Translations under genes and position numbers: made by a program | Shown: positions 16,254 through 25,750 of the stretch, one piece after another | How positions within the stretch are numbered: position 1 is the stretch's first letter | Layout of the letters: each line of letters opens with the position of its first letter | Assembly: GCF_001412535.1 (NCBI RefSeq) | Contig: NZ_CP011774.1 | Location: 3,033,501-3,097,500, forward strand | Source of the DNA: Limnohabitans sp. 63ED37-2 | Lineage (GTDB): Bacteria; Pseudomonadota; Gammaproteobacteria; Burkholderiales; Burkholderiaceae_C | Reading direction: 5' to 3' | Length of the DNA: 64,000 bases | Notes under the pieces: generated by a model | What the model was told of the DNA's origin: nothing | The model's input: the letters and a program-made list of their open reading frames with translations, nothing else | Databases searched by the model: none

Positions 16254-17537
16254 ATGACCGACCGCCAATTCCACCCCGAAACCCTGGCCATCCACGCCGG
16301 GCAAATTCCCGATGTAGCCACGGGCGCACGCGCCCTGCCCATCTACCAAACCAGCAGCTATGTGTTTGACAGCGCCGAGCATGCGGCCTCGCTGTTCAAC
16401 CTGCAGACCTTTGGCAATGTGTACTCGCGCCTGAGCAACCCCACGGTGGCGGTACTCGAAGAGCGTGTGGCCGCGCTCGAAGGCGGGCGTGCTGCCGTGG
16501 CCAGTGCCTCGGGCATGGCGGCCGAAACCATGGCGCTCATGACCATCTTGCAAACGGGCGACCATGTGGTGGCAGCCGGGGCTTTGTATGGCGGCTCGGT
16601 CACCTTGCTGGCCGTGAGCCTGGCCAAGTTCGGCATCGAGACCACCTTTGTGGACGCAACAAAACCCGAAGCCTTTGCCGCCGCCATGCGCCCCAACACC
16701 CGCGCGGTGTATGCCGAGAGCCTGGGCAACCCGAGCATGGTGGTGCTGGACATCGCGGCCGTGGCCGATGTGGCCCATGCGCACGGCGTGCCGCTCATCA
16801 TCGACAACACCGTGCCCAGCCCGCTGCTGTGCAACCCGCTGGCGCTGGGGGCCGACATCGTGGTGCATTCGGCCACCAAATATTTGGCGGGGCACGGCAC
16901 CACGCTGGGCGGCCTGGTGGTGGAAGGCGGCAAATTCCCTTGGGACAATGGTAAGTTTCCGGGCATGACCGAGCCCTCGCAGGGCTACCACGGGGTGAAG
17001 TTTTACGAGACCTTTGGCGACTTTGGCTTTGCCATGCGCTGCCGCATGGAAAGCCTGCGCGTGTTTGGCGCATCGCTCAGCCCCATGAGCGCCTGGCAGA
17101 TTTTGCAAGGCGTCGAGACCCTGCCACTGCGCATGCAAAAGCACTGCGACAACGCTTTGGGCGTGGCGAAATTTTTGCAGGCCGATGCGCGTGTGGCCTG
17201 GGTCAACTACCCCGGCTTGCCCGATCACCCACAGCACGACCTGATGCAGCGCCAGATGCGTGGCGCTTCAGGCCTGCTGTCGTTTGGCGTCAAAGGCGGG
17301 CTGGCGCAGGGCGTGAAGTTCATCGAGTCGGCCCAGTTCATGAGCCACTTGGTCAACATCGGCGACACCCGCACCCTGATCAGCCACCCCGCCAGCACCA
17401 CGCACCGCCAGCTCGACGAGGCCCAGCAGCTGGCCGCTGGCGTGCCGCCCGACATGGTGCGCATTTCGGTGGGGCTGGAAAATCTGGACGACATCTTGTG
17501 GGACATCGACCAGGCGCTGGACAAGGCCAGCCGCTGA
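16254..17537 (+). CDS. metY: O-acetylhomoserine aminocarboxypropyltransferase (sulfhydrylase)
   Basis: This PLP enzyme of the Cys/Met metabolism family makes homocysteine from O-acetylhomoserine and sulfide. The 427-residue protein shows FHPETLAIHAGQIPD at the start, the YSRLSNPT motif and the PLP-lysine motif VHSATKYLAGHGTTLGG. Length and the long central insertion before the C-terminal half favour MetY over cystathionine gamma-synthase. It forms a likely operon with the CoA-binding gene. No SAM riboswitch fits in the 7-nt gap. Confidence 0.93.
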   Translation: MTDRQFHPETLAIHAGQIPDVATGARALPIYQTSSYVFDSAEHAASLFNLQTFGNVYSRLSNPTVAVLEERVAALEGGRAAVASASGMAAETMALMTILQTGDHVVAAGALYGGSVTLLAVSLAKFGIETTFVDATKPEAFAAAMRPNTRAVYAESLGNPSMVVLDIAAVADVAHAHGVPLIIDNTVPSPLLCNPLALGADIVVHSATKYLAGHGTTLGGLVVEGGKFPWDNGKFPGMTEPSQGYHGVKFYETFGDFGFAMRCRMESLRVFGASLSPMSAWQILQGVETLPLRMQKHCDNALGVAKFLQADARVAWVNYPGLPDHPQHDLMQRQMRGASGLLSFGVKGGLAQGVKFIESAQFMSHLVNIGDTRTLISHPASTTHRQLDEAQQLAAGVPPDMVRISVGLENLDDILWDIDQALDKASR

Positions 17538-17595
17538 GTCGACGCCCTGGCCCATGGGCCGCCATCACAGTGCGTGCCGCGCCCCTTCAGGGTCT

Positions 17596-18480
17596 TCAAG
17601 CGTCTTGTGCCAACTGCGCCTGCCGACGCCTGCGCTCAGACTGGAGCAGGCCCAATCCGGCCGTCACCACCAGCGCAATGCCACACCAGGCCAGCGTGTT
17701 GGGCACATCGCCCCACATCAGATAACCCAGCACCAGCGCCACCAACAAGCCGCTGTAGCGGAATGGCCCGATCACACTCATGTCGCCCCAACGCATGCTG
17801 AGCGTGAGCAAGTGGTAACCCGCAGCCAAGCAAAGTGACGCGCCAAACAGCTGCCACAGGTGCTGTGTGGCCATGGGCTTCCAGGGCTCAAACAGACTCC
17901 ACACACCCGCCAACACAGTGACCATGATCGCCGTCGACAAAGTGATCAACAGCGAAGGCACTTGCGCAGGCACCAGGCGCGTCAGAAAATCGCGGCCCGC
18001 GTGCAACACCGCCGCAAACAAGCACAGCACGGCATAGGCATTGAAATCCCCCATGCGCGGCTGCACTACCAGCAGCACGCCCGCAAAGCCCAGCAAAATC
18101 AGCGCCCAGCGGCCCAGCGTGACCCGCTCGTGCAAAAAGAACACCGCCATCAAAGTCAGGAACAGCGGGCCCGCCAAATTGATCGCCGTGGCGTTGCCCA
18201 AAGGGATGTGAAACACCGCGGTGAGGTAGGTGAAGGACGCCAGACTGTCGAGCACGGCGCGGGCAGGCACCGAGCGCGTCAGCGTGGTGCGCCACTGCTG
18301 CAACTGGCCCATCCACCCAGCCAAGGCCAACAACAGCGCGGTGGTCATCACACCGCGCACGAAGATCAGTTGCGGTGTAGAAAGGTCAGCACTGACCCAT
18401 TTGACCAAGGCGTCGTTCACCACAAAGAACACCATGGCCCCGGTCATGGTGACGATGCCACGGCGGTTGTGTTGGCTCAT
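17596..18480 (-). CDS. DMT-superfamily transporter (EamA domains)
   Basis: A 294-residue integral membrane protein with about ten hydrophobic segments arranged as two EamA repeats; the first starts at GIVTMTGAMVFFVVNDALVK and the second after the middle. The substrate is unknown; the family mostly exports metabolites. The ATG at 18480 overlaps the stop of the upstream hydrolase by 4 nt (ATGA), so translation is probably coupled. A basic tail ends the protein. Confidence 0.85.
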   Translation of the reverse strand: MSQHNRRGIVTMTGAMVFFVVNDALVKWVSADLSTPQLIFVRGVMTTALLLALAGWMGQLQQWRTTLTRSVPARAVLDSLASFTYLTAVFHIPLGNATAINLAGPLFLTLMAVFFLHERVTLGRWALILLGFAGVLLVVQPRMGDFNAYAVLCLFAAVLHAGRDFLTRLVPAQVPSLLITLSTAIMVTVLAGVWSLFEPWKPMATQHLWQLFGASLCLAAGYHLLTLSMRWGDMSVIGPFRYSGLLVALVLGYLMWGDVPNTLAWCGIALVVTAGLGLLQSERRRRQAQLAQDA

Positions 18481-19388
18481 GCGGGTGACCTGTCAAAAAA
18501 AGGCAGCACCTGCGCCAGCAGGGCGTGGGGTGCTTCTTCGGCGATGTAGTGACCACAAGGCAGGGCCTGGCCCGAGACCTGTTCGGCCACTTTTTGCCAT
18601 TCCTTGAGCGGCTTAAAACAGCGCTGCACCACGCCTTGCTCGCCCCACAGCACCTGGATGGGCATCTGAAGCCGTCGCCCTTGCGCGATGTCATCGCGAT
18701 CGTGTTCCAGGTCGATGCCCGCCGAGGCGCGGTAGTCTTCGCACAGACCGTGCGCTGCGCCCGGCAGGGCCAGGCAGCGCTGGTATTCGGTCAAGGCACG
18801 CGCATCAAAAGGGGCCAGCCCAGCGCTGCGGTTGCCCATGACGTCGGTGACATACGCCGCCGGGTTGGCCTCGATCAGGCGCTCGGGCAGGGGCTGCGGC
18901 TGGATCAAAAAGAACCAATGCCAGTAGGCGCGGGCAAAGGCTTCGGAGGTCTGTTCGTACATGGCCAGGGTGGGCGCGATGTCAAGCAACACCATCTGTC
19001 GCACCGCTTGCGGATGGTCCATGCCCAAACGGTGCGCCACGCGGGCACCCCGATCGTGCGCCAGCACATGGAACCGGTCAAAGCCCAAGTGGTGCATCAA
19101 ACTGATCTGGTCTTGCGCCAGGCTGCGCTTGGCGTAAGCGGCGTGGTCCGGTCCGCCCTCGGGTTTGGACGAGTCACCATACCCACGCAAATCCGCCGCC
19201 ACCACGGTGAAATGCTGCGCCAGCGTTGGGGCCACCTTGTGCCAGATGGCCAGGGTCTGTGGGTGCCCATGCAGCAGCAGCAAACCCGGGCCTTGTCCGC
19301 CCACCATGGCCGAGATGTGCAGGCCTTTGTCGACCTCAATCTGGTGGTGCGTGAAACCGGGAAACAGGGGCAAGGCAGGGTGATTCAT
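18477..19388 (-). CDS. Alpha/beta hydrolase, haloacetate (fluoroacetate) dehalogenase type
   Basis: A 303-residue alpha/beta hydrolase whose catalytic set fits fluoroacetate dehalogenases. The nucleophile is D112 in HDRGARV, with R113 and R116 as carboxylate ligands, D136 in LLDIAPT and H280 in CGHYIAEEAP. The halide-pocket pair H157-W158 lies in YWHWFF, and Y219 in EDYR. These spacings match, from memory, the numbering of characterised fluoroacetate dehalogenases. Defluorination is inferred; chloroacetate or a natural ester are alternatives. It is translationally coupled to a DMT transporter downstream. ATG 19388 is chosen; the upstream open frame is leader. Confidence 0.82.
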   Translation of the reverse strand: MNHPALPLFPGFTHHQIEVDKGLHISAMVGGQGPGLLLLHGHPQTLAIWHKVAPTLAQHFTVVAADLRGYGDSSKPEGGPDHAAYAKRSLAQDQISLMHHLGFDRFHVLAHDRGARVAHRLGMDHPQAVRQMVLLDIAPTLAMYEQTSEAFARAYWHWFFLIQPQPLPERLIEANPAAYVTDVMGNRSAGLAPFDARALTEYQRCLALPGAAHGLCEDYRASAGIDLEHDRDDIAQGRRLQMPIQVLWGEQGVVQRCFKPLKEWQKVAEQVSGQALPCGHYIAEEAPHALLAQVLPFFDRSPA

Positions 19389-19528
19389 AGGCGGCTTCGT
19401 GTCTGTGTGGTCATTATTGCCCTGCAAGGCCAGCGCCACTGTGACCTTTGAGACCCGTTCTGGACCCCAGCTGGCAACGGCCAAGCGCTTAAACTCCCTT
19501 CTTTGATCCCCCAATACAAGGAAGACCC

Positions 19529-20242
19529 ATGGGCGCGCAGTGGAAAGCAAAAGGCAAAGCACAGGCAGCAGATGCCCGAGGCAAATTGTTTGGCCGACTG
19601 GCCAAGGACATCATGATTGCCGCCCGCAACGGCGCAGACCCCGCCGCCAACTCGCGCCTGCGCCTGGTGGTCGAGCAGGCCCGCAAAGTGTCCATGCCCA
19701 AAGAAACGCTGGAACGCGCTATCAAAAAGGGCGCAGGCCTCTTGGGTGACGCCGTGAGCTTTGACAGGGTGATTTACGAAGGCTTCGCGCCGCACCAAGT
19801 GCCGGTGATGATCGAAGTGCTGACCGACAACGTGAACCGCAGCGCGTCAGAAATGCGCGTGCTGTTCCGCAAGGGCCAGCAAGGCACTTCGGGCTCGGTG
19901 TCTTGGGACTTTGACCATGTGGGCTTCATCGAGGCCGAGCCCGCCCAAGCCGGTGCAGACGCCGAACTGGCCGCCATCGAAGCCGGCGCCCAAGACTTTG
20001 AGCCCGCCGATGAAGACGGCATGACGGTGTTCATCACCGAAGCCACCGACCTGGACCTGGTCAGCCGCGCCCTGCCCGAACACGGCTTCACGGTGGTGTC
20101 GGCCAAGCTGGGCTACAAACCCAAAAACCCGGTCGACCCGGCCAACCTGAGCGCAGAACAGCTCGAAGAAGTCGAAGCCTTTTTGGGGGCCATCGACAAC
20201 AACGACGACGTGCAGAACGTGTTTGTGGGCTTGGCGGATTAA
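19529..20242 (+). CDS. yebC: YebC/PmpR family protein (TACO1-like)
   Basis: A 237-residue cytoplasmic protein starting MGAQWKAKGKAQAADARGKL, close to the canonical MAGHSKWxNIxHRK start of the family, followed by FGRLAKDIMIAAR and the acidic central domain. YebC proteins were described as transcription regulators and more recently as translation factors acting at proline-rich stretches. The start has a good AAGGAAG site. It is divergent from the hydrolase-transporter pair. Confidence 0.92.
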   Translation: MGAQWKAKGKAQAADARGKLFGRLAKDIMIAARNGADPAANSRLRLVVEQARKVSMPKETLERAIKKGAGLLGDAVSFDRVIYEGFAPHQVPVMIEVLTDNVNRSASEMRVLFRKGQQGTSGSVSWDFDHVGFIEAEPAQAGADAELAAIEAGAQDFEPADEDGMTVFITEATDLDLVSRALPEHGFTVVSAKLGYKPKNPVDPANLSAEQLEEVEAFLGAIDNNDDVQNVFVGLAD

Positions 20243-20278
20243 ACACCCTGCAGGGCCTTTGGGTCTTGCGGGTGACAG

Positions 20279-20303
20279 CTGAACGCCCCAGTTCAGGGTT
20301 TTC
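20279..20303 (+). terminator. Weak terminator-like hairpin after yebC
   Basis: CTGAAC (20279-20284) and GTTCAG (20291-20296) pair over 6 bp with a 6-nt loop, followed by GGTTTTC. The stem is short, so the call is tentative. Confidence 0.35.
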
Positions 20304-20360
20304 AATATGGGCTTTCCGCGAGGGCACCGATAGCATGGACTGATCTTTCAGGAGTTCACC

Positions 20361-21359
20361 ATGCCGTTTTTTGTTTCAGCCAACCTGGCCTCGCCATCTC
20401 GCGCCAGGCGTCTGACCTTCGTCGCGGCTTTGCTGGCCGTGTGTGCCAGCAGCACCGCCTTGGCCCAAGCCTGGCCGCAGCGCCCGATCAAAGTCGTCAT
20501 CCCCTTCCCGCCCGGTGGGCCCAGTGACCTGGTCATGCGCACAGCAGCCGAGAAAATTCTGGCCAACCTCAAGCAACCCATCGTGATCGAGAACCAGCCT
20601 GGCGCGGGTGGCAACATCGGCGCTGCCAACGTGGCGCGGGCCGCACCTGACGGCTACACCTTTTTGTTCGCGACCGACACGCTGCTCACCGTCAACCCGC
20701 ATGTGTACAAATCCATGCCCTTCAAGCTCGACGACTTGAAGCCCATCAGCGTGTTGTCGTCGTTCAGCCAAACCTTGGTGTGCAACCCTTCACTGGGTGT
20801 CAAAACAGTGTCTGAGCTGATCGCCAAAGCCAAAACCACCTCTTTGAGCTATGCCTCGGGCGGCGCGGGTGTGCCGGGGCATTTGTCCACCGAGTTGCTG
20901 CTGAGCATGACCGGCATGCAGATGACGCACATCCCCTACAAAGGCCCAGCCCCCGCCATGCAAGACGTGCTGGCCAACCAGGTGCCTTGCGGTTTGTTGG
21001 CCGGGCCCACGGTGCTGCCGCATGTGCGCTCGGGCAAATTGACGGCGTTGGCGGTGTCGGGCCAAACGCGCTCGCCCTCTTTGCCCGAAGTGCCCACCAT
21101 GGACGAAGCCGGGGTGAAAGGTTACGAGGCCGATTTCAGCCTGATCTTGATCGCCCCCAAACAAGTACCCGATGACATCGTGGCCAAATTCCGTCAGGCT
21201 GTGGTCGACGCGCTGCGCACCCCAGAGGCGACCGAGCGGCTCAAGGCATCCGACCAGATCGTGATCGGCAGCACGCCCGAGCAGGCGGTCGCCAAAGTGG
21301 CCAAGGACTTTGCCAAATGGGGCGCCGTGTCGCGCAAGATTGGTTTGAGTCTGGACTGA
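20361..21359 (+). CDS. Bug-type solute-binding protein (TctC family)
   Basis: A 332-residue periplasmic binding protein of the tripartite tricarboxylate transporter family. A long signal peptide ends near STALAQA, followed by the family start WPQRPIKVVIPFPPGGPSD and the motif GNIGAANVARAAPDGYT. The ligand is probably a carboxylate. An AGGAG site precedes the ATG at 20361. No TctA/TctB membrane gene is nearby, as is usual for the many orphan Bug proteins in Burkholderiales. Confidence 0.9.
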   Translation: MPFFVSANLASPSRARRLTFVAALLAVCASSTALAQAWPQRPIKVVIPFPPGGPSDLVMRTAAEKILANLKQPIVIENQPGAGGNIGAANVARAAPDGYTFLFATDTLLTVNPHVYKSMPFKLDDLKPISVLSSFSQTLVCNPSLGVKTVSELIAKAKTTSLSYASGGAGVPGHLSTELLLSMTGMQMTHIPYKGPAPAMQDVLANQVPCGLLAGPTVLPHVRSGKLTALAVSGQTRSPSLPEVPTMDEAGVKGYEADFSLILIAPKQVPDDIVAKFRQAVVDALRTPEATERLKASDQIVIGSTPEQAVAKVAKDFAKWGAVSRKIGLSLD

Positions 21360-21497
21360 CACCAAAGCGGCCACACAAACGACAAGCCCGACCCGCGAAC
21401 TGCTTGGGCCGATGGGGCGATCGCGAGAGGATCGTCCCAGCATTTGCACTTTTCCCCGCCCCTCACGGCCCTTTGCCGCGCGGTCACAATCGGGCGT

Positions 21498-22097
21498 ATG
21501 AAACGCCTTTACGCCTATTTTTTCCGCGGCCTGATCACTTTTTTGCCGGTCGGGCTCACGGTCTACGTGCTTTATTTGTTTGTCACCTGGGTCGAGGGCT
21601 CGGCCATGCGGGTGCTGCGCCCGTTCACGGGCGACTTCTATCTGCCGGGTCTGGGCATTGTGCTGGGCACGGCACTGATCCTGGTGTTGGGCTTTTTGGT
21701 GTCCCAGCCTTTCATGAGGCGGATGATCGGTTGGGTGGAGTTGCCCTTCACCAATCTGCCACTGGTCAAAAGCATTTATTCCTCGCTCAAAAGTTTTGCC
21801 GATTACTTTGCTCCCCACGAGCGCGATGCGCAGCAGGTGGTGCTTTTGAAAAAACCTGACAGCGAGCTGTCCATCATCGGTCTGGTCACGCGCCAAAACC
21901 TCTCCGACCTGCCGCTGGACGCACACACGCGCCAACACATCGCGGTCTACCTGCCCATGGGCTACATGATCGGCGGCTACACGGTGTTTGTGCCGCGCGA
22001 GTGGGTGCAGGTGCTGGACATGTCGGTGGAGGAAGCCATGCGCTCGTCCCTGACAGCCTGGATGGGCAGCACCAAAAATCCCGCTGATCCTGTGTGA
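21498..22097 (+). CDS. DUF502 inner-membrane protein
   Basis: A 199-residue protein with two N-terminal membrane segments (ITFLPVGLTVYVLYLFV and LGIVLGTALILVLGFLV). The conserved DUF502 motifs LPLVKSIYSSLKSF and VFVPREWVQVLDMSVEEAM follow. The function is unknown; members are widespread in proteobacteria. ATG 21498 is chosen because the preceding 18 open codons are not membrane-like and family members start at MKRLYAYFFRG. Confidence 0.88.
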   Translation: MKRLYAYFFRGLITFLPVGLTVYVLYLFVTWVEGSAMRVLRPFTGDFYLPGLGIVLGTALILVLGFLVSQPFMRRMIGWVELPFTNLPLVKSIYSSLKSFADYFAPHERDAQQVVLLKKPDSELSIIGLVTRQNLSDLPLDAHTRQHIAVYLPMGYMIGGYTVFVPREWVQVLDMSVEEAMRSSLTAWMGSTKNPADPV

Positions 22098-22154
22098 CAG
22101 GCTGCCAAGCGCTGCGCTTTAAACTGCGCATTTCCCTTGCTTGGAAGATTCACC

Positions 22155-22622
22155 ATGACCTTGCCCCCACCCGCCCTTGAGCATGTTTGCGACCTGGCCG
22201 TTACCATCGCCCCCCCCGTGGAAGTCGGCCACACCCCTGCGGGTTTGCGCCGCATGATCCCGATCACGGGCGGCACCGTGAGCGGCCCGCGTTTGAGTGG
22301 CAAAGTGATGGCAGGGGGTGCCGACTTTCAGCTGATTTTGGGGGGCGGCACACAAGCGCACCTGGACGCCCGTTACGTCATCGAGCTCGACGATGGCAGC
22401 CGGGTGTTTGTGCAAAACACCGCCTTGCGGGTGGCCTCGCTCGAGAACTCGCAGCGCATCATGAACGGCCAGCCGGTTAACCCCGATGAGATTTACTTCC
22501 GCTGCCAACCCAAACTCGAAGCCACCGCGCCGCAATGGGCTTGGCTCAGCGAGAGCCAATTCATTGGCAGCGGCCGACGTGCACCCGACGGGGTGTATCT
22601 GAGTTTTTACCGGGTGCTCTGA
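22155..22622 (+). CDS. DUF3237 family protein
   Basis: A 155-residue soluble protein with the beta-rich DUF3237 pattern: LAVTIAPPVEVGHTPAGLRRM, ITGGTVSGPRLSGKV, and DEIYFRCQPKLEATAPQWAW near the C-terminus. The family is uncharacterised. ATG 22155 is preferred over a start six codons upstream. The last 16 nt overlap the 3' end of the convergent aminotransferase gene. Confidence 0.82.
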   Translation: MTLPPPALEHVCDLAVTIAPPVEVGHTPAGLRRMIPITGGTVSGPRLSGKVMAGGADFQLILGGGTQAHLDARYVIELDDGSRVFVQNTALRVASLENSQRIMNGQPVNPDEIYFRCQPKLEATAPQWAWLSESQFIGSGRRAPDGVYLSFYRVL

Positions 22623-23830
22623 GCGGACGAGTTAGCAGCCAGAAAAGCGACCGCCGCCGCCACGCCGTCGGTGCCAAAAGGAATCTTTTGCACCGTCATG
22701 GCCGCTTCGATGCCAGCCAACGCCCCCAAGATCATGGGCTCGTTCATGTCGCCCAAGTGGCCGATGCGGAACACCCGCCCAGCCAATGGCCCCAAACCCC
22801 CCGCCATGGCCACCTGAAAGCGCTCGCGGGCCACGGTGCGCAAGGCTTCGGGGTCGATGCCGGGCACCACCTCAATGGCCGTGACCGAGGCCGAGCGTGT
22901 CTCGGGCACGCGGGCATGAAAACGCAGGGCGCCTGGCACGGCCCAGCGCTCCACCGCTGCGTGCACCGCACCCGCCAAACGCTGGTGCCGCGCCCACACC
23001 TGGGGCAGGCCCTCGGCTTCGAGCAAGGCGATGGCGGTCTCCAAGCCAGCGATGTGGGCCAGCGGCGGAGTGCCACAAAACTTGGCCGACTGGTTGCCGG
23101 TTTGGCGGCGTTGCCAGTCCCAATAAAAGCGCGGGTCGGCATGCTGGGCCGACCAGGCCATGGCTTGGGCGTTCACGGCCACAAAGCCCAGGCCGGGCGG
23201 CATCATCAAGCCCTTTTGCGAACTGCCCAAGGCCACGTCCACGCCCAAGGCGTCCATGTGAAAAGGACTGGCAGCCAGCGAGGCCACCGCATCCACCACG
23301 TACAGCGCCGGATGCGCCGCCGCATCGATGGCGCGGCGCACCGCGGCCAGGTCACTGGTCACGCCACTGGAGGTTTCGGTGTGCACCACCAGCACTGCAC
23401 TGATGCGGTGGTCTTTGTCATCGCGCAGGGCTTGCTCGATGGCAGCCACATCAAACGGATGCCCCTCTTGATGGGGGGTGCGCTGCAAGGCCACGCCCAA
23501 GCCCTCGATCTGGAGCGCCCACTGGTCCGAGAAATGGCCCGAGCCCGCCAACAGCAAGGTGTGTTGTGGTGAAGCCAAGTTGGCGGCCACCGACTCCCAC
23601 ATGCCATGCCCGTTGCTGGCAAACAAAAACACATCGGAATTTGGGCTGTGCAACAAGCGCTTCATGCCGCTTTCGCATTCGGCAATCATGGCCGCCACAC
23701 GGGGGTCGGACAAATCGGTCATCGGGCGCTGCATGGCGTGCATGACCTCGTCGGGCACATGGGTCGGGCCGGGCGAATGCACAAACCGGATGCCGGGGAT
23801 GCGGGGTGTCGACGGAGAAAAGCGGTTCAT
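22607..23830 (-). CDS. Class V aminotransferase (serine/alanine-glyoxylate type)
   Basis: A 407-residue PLP enzyme related to serine-glyoxylate and alanine-glyoxylate aminotransferases. It shows the N-terminal FVHSPGPTHVPDEVMHAM, the glycine-rich FASNGHGMWE phosphate site, VVDAVASLAASP, and the PLP lysine in LGSSQKGLMMPPGL. The exact amino donor cannot be read. It is tail-to-tail with DUF3237 with a 16-nt overlap, so its last residues are encoded opposite the last codons of that gene. Confidence 0.88.
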   Translation of the reverse strand: MNRFSPSTPRIPGIRFVHSPGPTHVPDEVMHAMQRPMTDLSDPRVAAMIAECESGMKRLLHSPNSDVFLFASNGHGMWESVAANLASPQHTLLLAGSGHFSDQWALQIEGLGVALQRTPHQEGHPFDVAAIEQALRDDKDHRISAVLVVHTETSSGVTSDLAAVRRAIDAAAHPALYVVDAVASLAASPFHMDALGVDVALGSSQKGLMMPPGLGFVAVNAQAMAWSAQHADPRFYWDWQRRQTGNQSAKFCGTPPLAHIAGLETAIALLEAEGLPQVWARHQRLAGAVHAAVERWAVPGALRFHARVPETRSASVTAIEVVPGIDPEALRTVARERFQVAMAGGLGPLAGRVFRIGHLGDMNEPMILGALAGIEAAMTVQKIPFGTDGVAAAVAFLAANSSAQSTR

Positions 23831-23955
23831 GCCAAGCCTGCGGATCGGTGAAAGAGGATTTCAGTTTAAAACCGACTGCGGCGCACTGCTGTGACCTGCG
23901 CGATAGCAGGCAGCGGTGCGTTCACACACCGCCCAAATCACATCATCCAAACACA

Positions 23956-25194
23956 TCACCCAAACCGCGATGGTCGATAGGGCATCGGGTCCACTCCAGT
24001 GGGGCCACCACTGACCATCTCGGCCAGCAGCCGCCCGGCCACAGGCCCCAGTGTGAAGCCCTGGTGCGCATGGCCAAAGTTGAACCACAGGCCTGTGTGG
24101 CGCGGTGCAGGTCCCATCACCGGCAACATGTCGGCGGTGCAAGGGCGTGCGCCCAACCAAGGCGGCTCGGGCAATGCCTCGCCCAACTCGACCAGCTCAC
24201 GCGCCAGCACTTCGGCCTTGGCCAGTTGCACGGGTGTGGGCGGGGCGTCGATGGGGGCAAATTCAGCGCCCGTGGTCAGGCGCAGGCCGCGCTGCATGGG
24301 GGCCAACACATAACCGCGTTCGGCATCGAGCACCGGTTGCCTCAGCTGGGCAGTTGATCGGTAATGCTGGTGGTAACCCCGTTTGATGAACAAGGGGAAG
24401 TGATAGCCCAGCGTGCGGATCAGGCCATCGGCCCAGGGGCCCAGCGCCAGCACCGCCTGCTCGGCGTCCACTCGGCCTTCGGCGGTCAACACAGACCAGC
24501 CCTTGCCTTGGACTTGCAAGCTGGCGGCGTCGCCCGTCATCACACGGCCACCCCGCGCGACAAACAAGTCGGCATAACGCTGCACCAATGCACCAGGGTT
24601 GTTCACTGCCCAAGGGTCCAGCCAATGCACGGCGCCAGCCAAAGAGGCACGCAAGGCAGGTTCAGCCTGGGCCAACTGGGCGGTGTTTTCGGCCTCAGAG
24701 CGCACACCAAAACGCACGCGCAAATCTTCGGCACGCTGCGACGCCTCGTCCAAAGCCTTGGCCGAGCGGAACACAAAGCGAAAGCCTTCACGCGTGACCA
24801 AATCCTGCGCACCCGCAGCGGTGATCAACAGGTCGTGCTCGTCAGTGGCGTGGGCGATCAGGCGGCTGTAGGCCTCGGTGGCTTGCGCATGCCGCTTGGG
24901 GTGTGAGTGGTGCAGGTAGCGCAGCAGCGAACCCGCCATCTGCCACAGGCCTCGCGCATGCCAATGCACCTGGGCGCCCCGGCCCAGCGCCACGTTCAAC
25001 AAAAAGCCCGGCTCACGCGGAAAGGCATAGGGCTCGACCGCCTCTTGCTGAATCAGGCCCGCATTCCCAAACGAAGTTTCTTGGCCGGGCGCACGCCTGT
25101 CCACCAGCGTGACCTCGAAGCCACGTTGCTGCAAATGCAAGGCGGTGCAGGTGCCGACCATGCCCGCGCCCAAAACAAGGATGGAGGAAGTCAT
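23956..25194 (-). CDS. FAD-dependent amino-acid dehydrogenase (DadA-like)
   Basis: A 412-residue DAO-family flavoprotein. The N-terminal dinucleotide fold reads SILVLGAGMVGTCTALHLQQ, followed by VDRRAPGQETSFGNAG, which is typical of DadA-type D-amino-acid dehydrogenases. The C-terminal FAD motif WFNFGHAHQGFTLGP is present. It probably feeds electrons to the quinone pool. The frame is open further upstream, but the ATG at 25194 begins the conserved fold. It lies 125 nt from the aminotransferase gene on the same strand; shared transcription is possible. Confidence 0.87.
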   Translation of the reverse strand: MTSSILVLGAGMVGTCTALHLQQRGFEVTLVDRRAPGQETSFGNAGLIQQEAVEPYAFPREPGFLLNVALGRGAQVHWHARGLWQMAGSLLRYLHHSHPKRHAQATEAYSRLIAHATDEHDLLITAAGAQDLVTREGFRFVFRSAKALDEASQRAEDLRVRFGVRSEAENTAQLAQAEPALRASLAGAVHWLDPWAVNNPGALVQRYADLFVARGGRVMTGDAASLQVQGKGWSVLTAEGRVDAEQAVLALGPWADGLIRTLGYHFPLFIKRGYHQHYRSTAQLRQPVLDAERGYVLAPMQRGLRLTTGAEFAPIDAPPTPVQLAKAEVLARELVELGEALPEPPWLGARPCTADMLPVMGPAPRHTGLWFNFGHAHQGFTLGPVAGRLLAEMVSGGPTGVDPMPYRPSRFG

Positions 25195-25271
25195 GCATGC
25201 AGTATAGAGAGGACAAAAGGCTGCCGGGAGCTCAGGACATGGTGGCGTTTTGCGCTGTTTAAACTGTGGCC

Positions 25272-25682
25272 ATGAGCACCACCACCGAATCCCTGCAGCA
25301 AGCTTTATCCGACCTGTTCGCCCCCTGGGTGCAGGCACTGAATCTGAAAGTCGAACGCTTTGACGCAGACAGCGTGACCCTGCGCCTGCCGCAAAGCGAT
25401 CAGTTGTCGCGGGTGGGCGGCATGTTGTGTGGGCAGGCCATGATGGCCGCGGCCGACACGGCCATGGTGCTGGCGCTCATCGCGCATTTTGGTCAGTTTC
25501 GGCCCTGCAGCACGGTACAACTGTCCAGCAGCTTCATGAAACCGCTGTCGGGCCAGGATGCCCTGGTCACCGCTCGGGTGTTGCGGGCGGGCAAAGCCAT
25601 GGCCTTTGGCGAGATCGACTTGACCGGGGCCGACGACGGCAAGAGCGTTTTTAGGGCCAGCACCACCTATGCCCTGATGTGA
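25272..25682 (+). CDS. PaaI-family hotdog thioesterase
   Basis: A 136-residue single hotdog-fold protein. The signature RVGGMLCGQAMMAAADTAMV covers the central helix and active-site region of the PaaI thioesterase family, followed by STVQLSSSFMKPLSGQD. It probably hydrolyses an acyl-CoA in the cytoplasm; the substrate is unknown. ATG 25272 is preferred to a GTG two codons upstream. It is divergent from the DadA-like gene. Confidence 0.85.
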   Translation: MSTTTESLQQALSDLFAPWVQALNLKVERFDADSVTLRLPQSDQLSRVGGMLCGQAMMAAADTAMVLALIAHFGQFRPCSTVQLSSSFMKPLSGQDALVTARVLRAGKAMAFGEIDLTGADDGKSVFRASTTYALM

Positions 25683-25750
25683 GCCGGGTTGTCAGCGGCC
25701 CGCCAGCTGGGCTTGGCTACAATACGGCCATTCTTGTTTCGGGGTACCCC

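Noticed and set aside
16221..17237. 338-codon minus-strand frame opposite metY
   Set aside because: Antisense shadow of a gene with all PLP-enzyme motifs.
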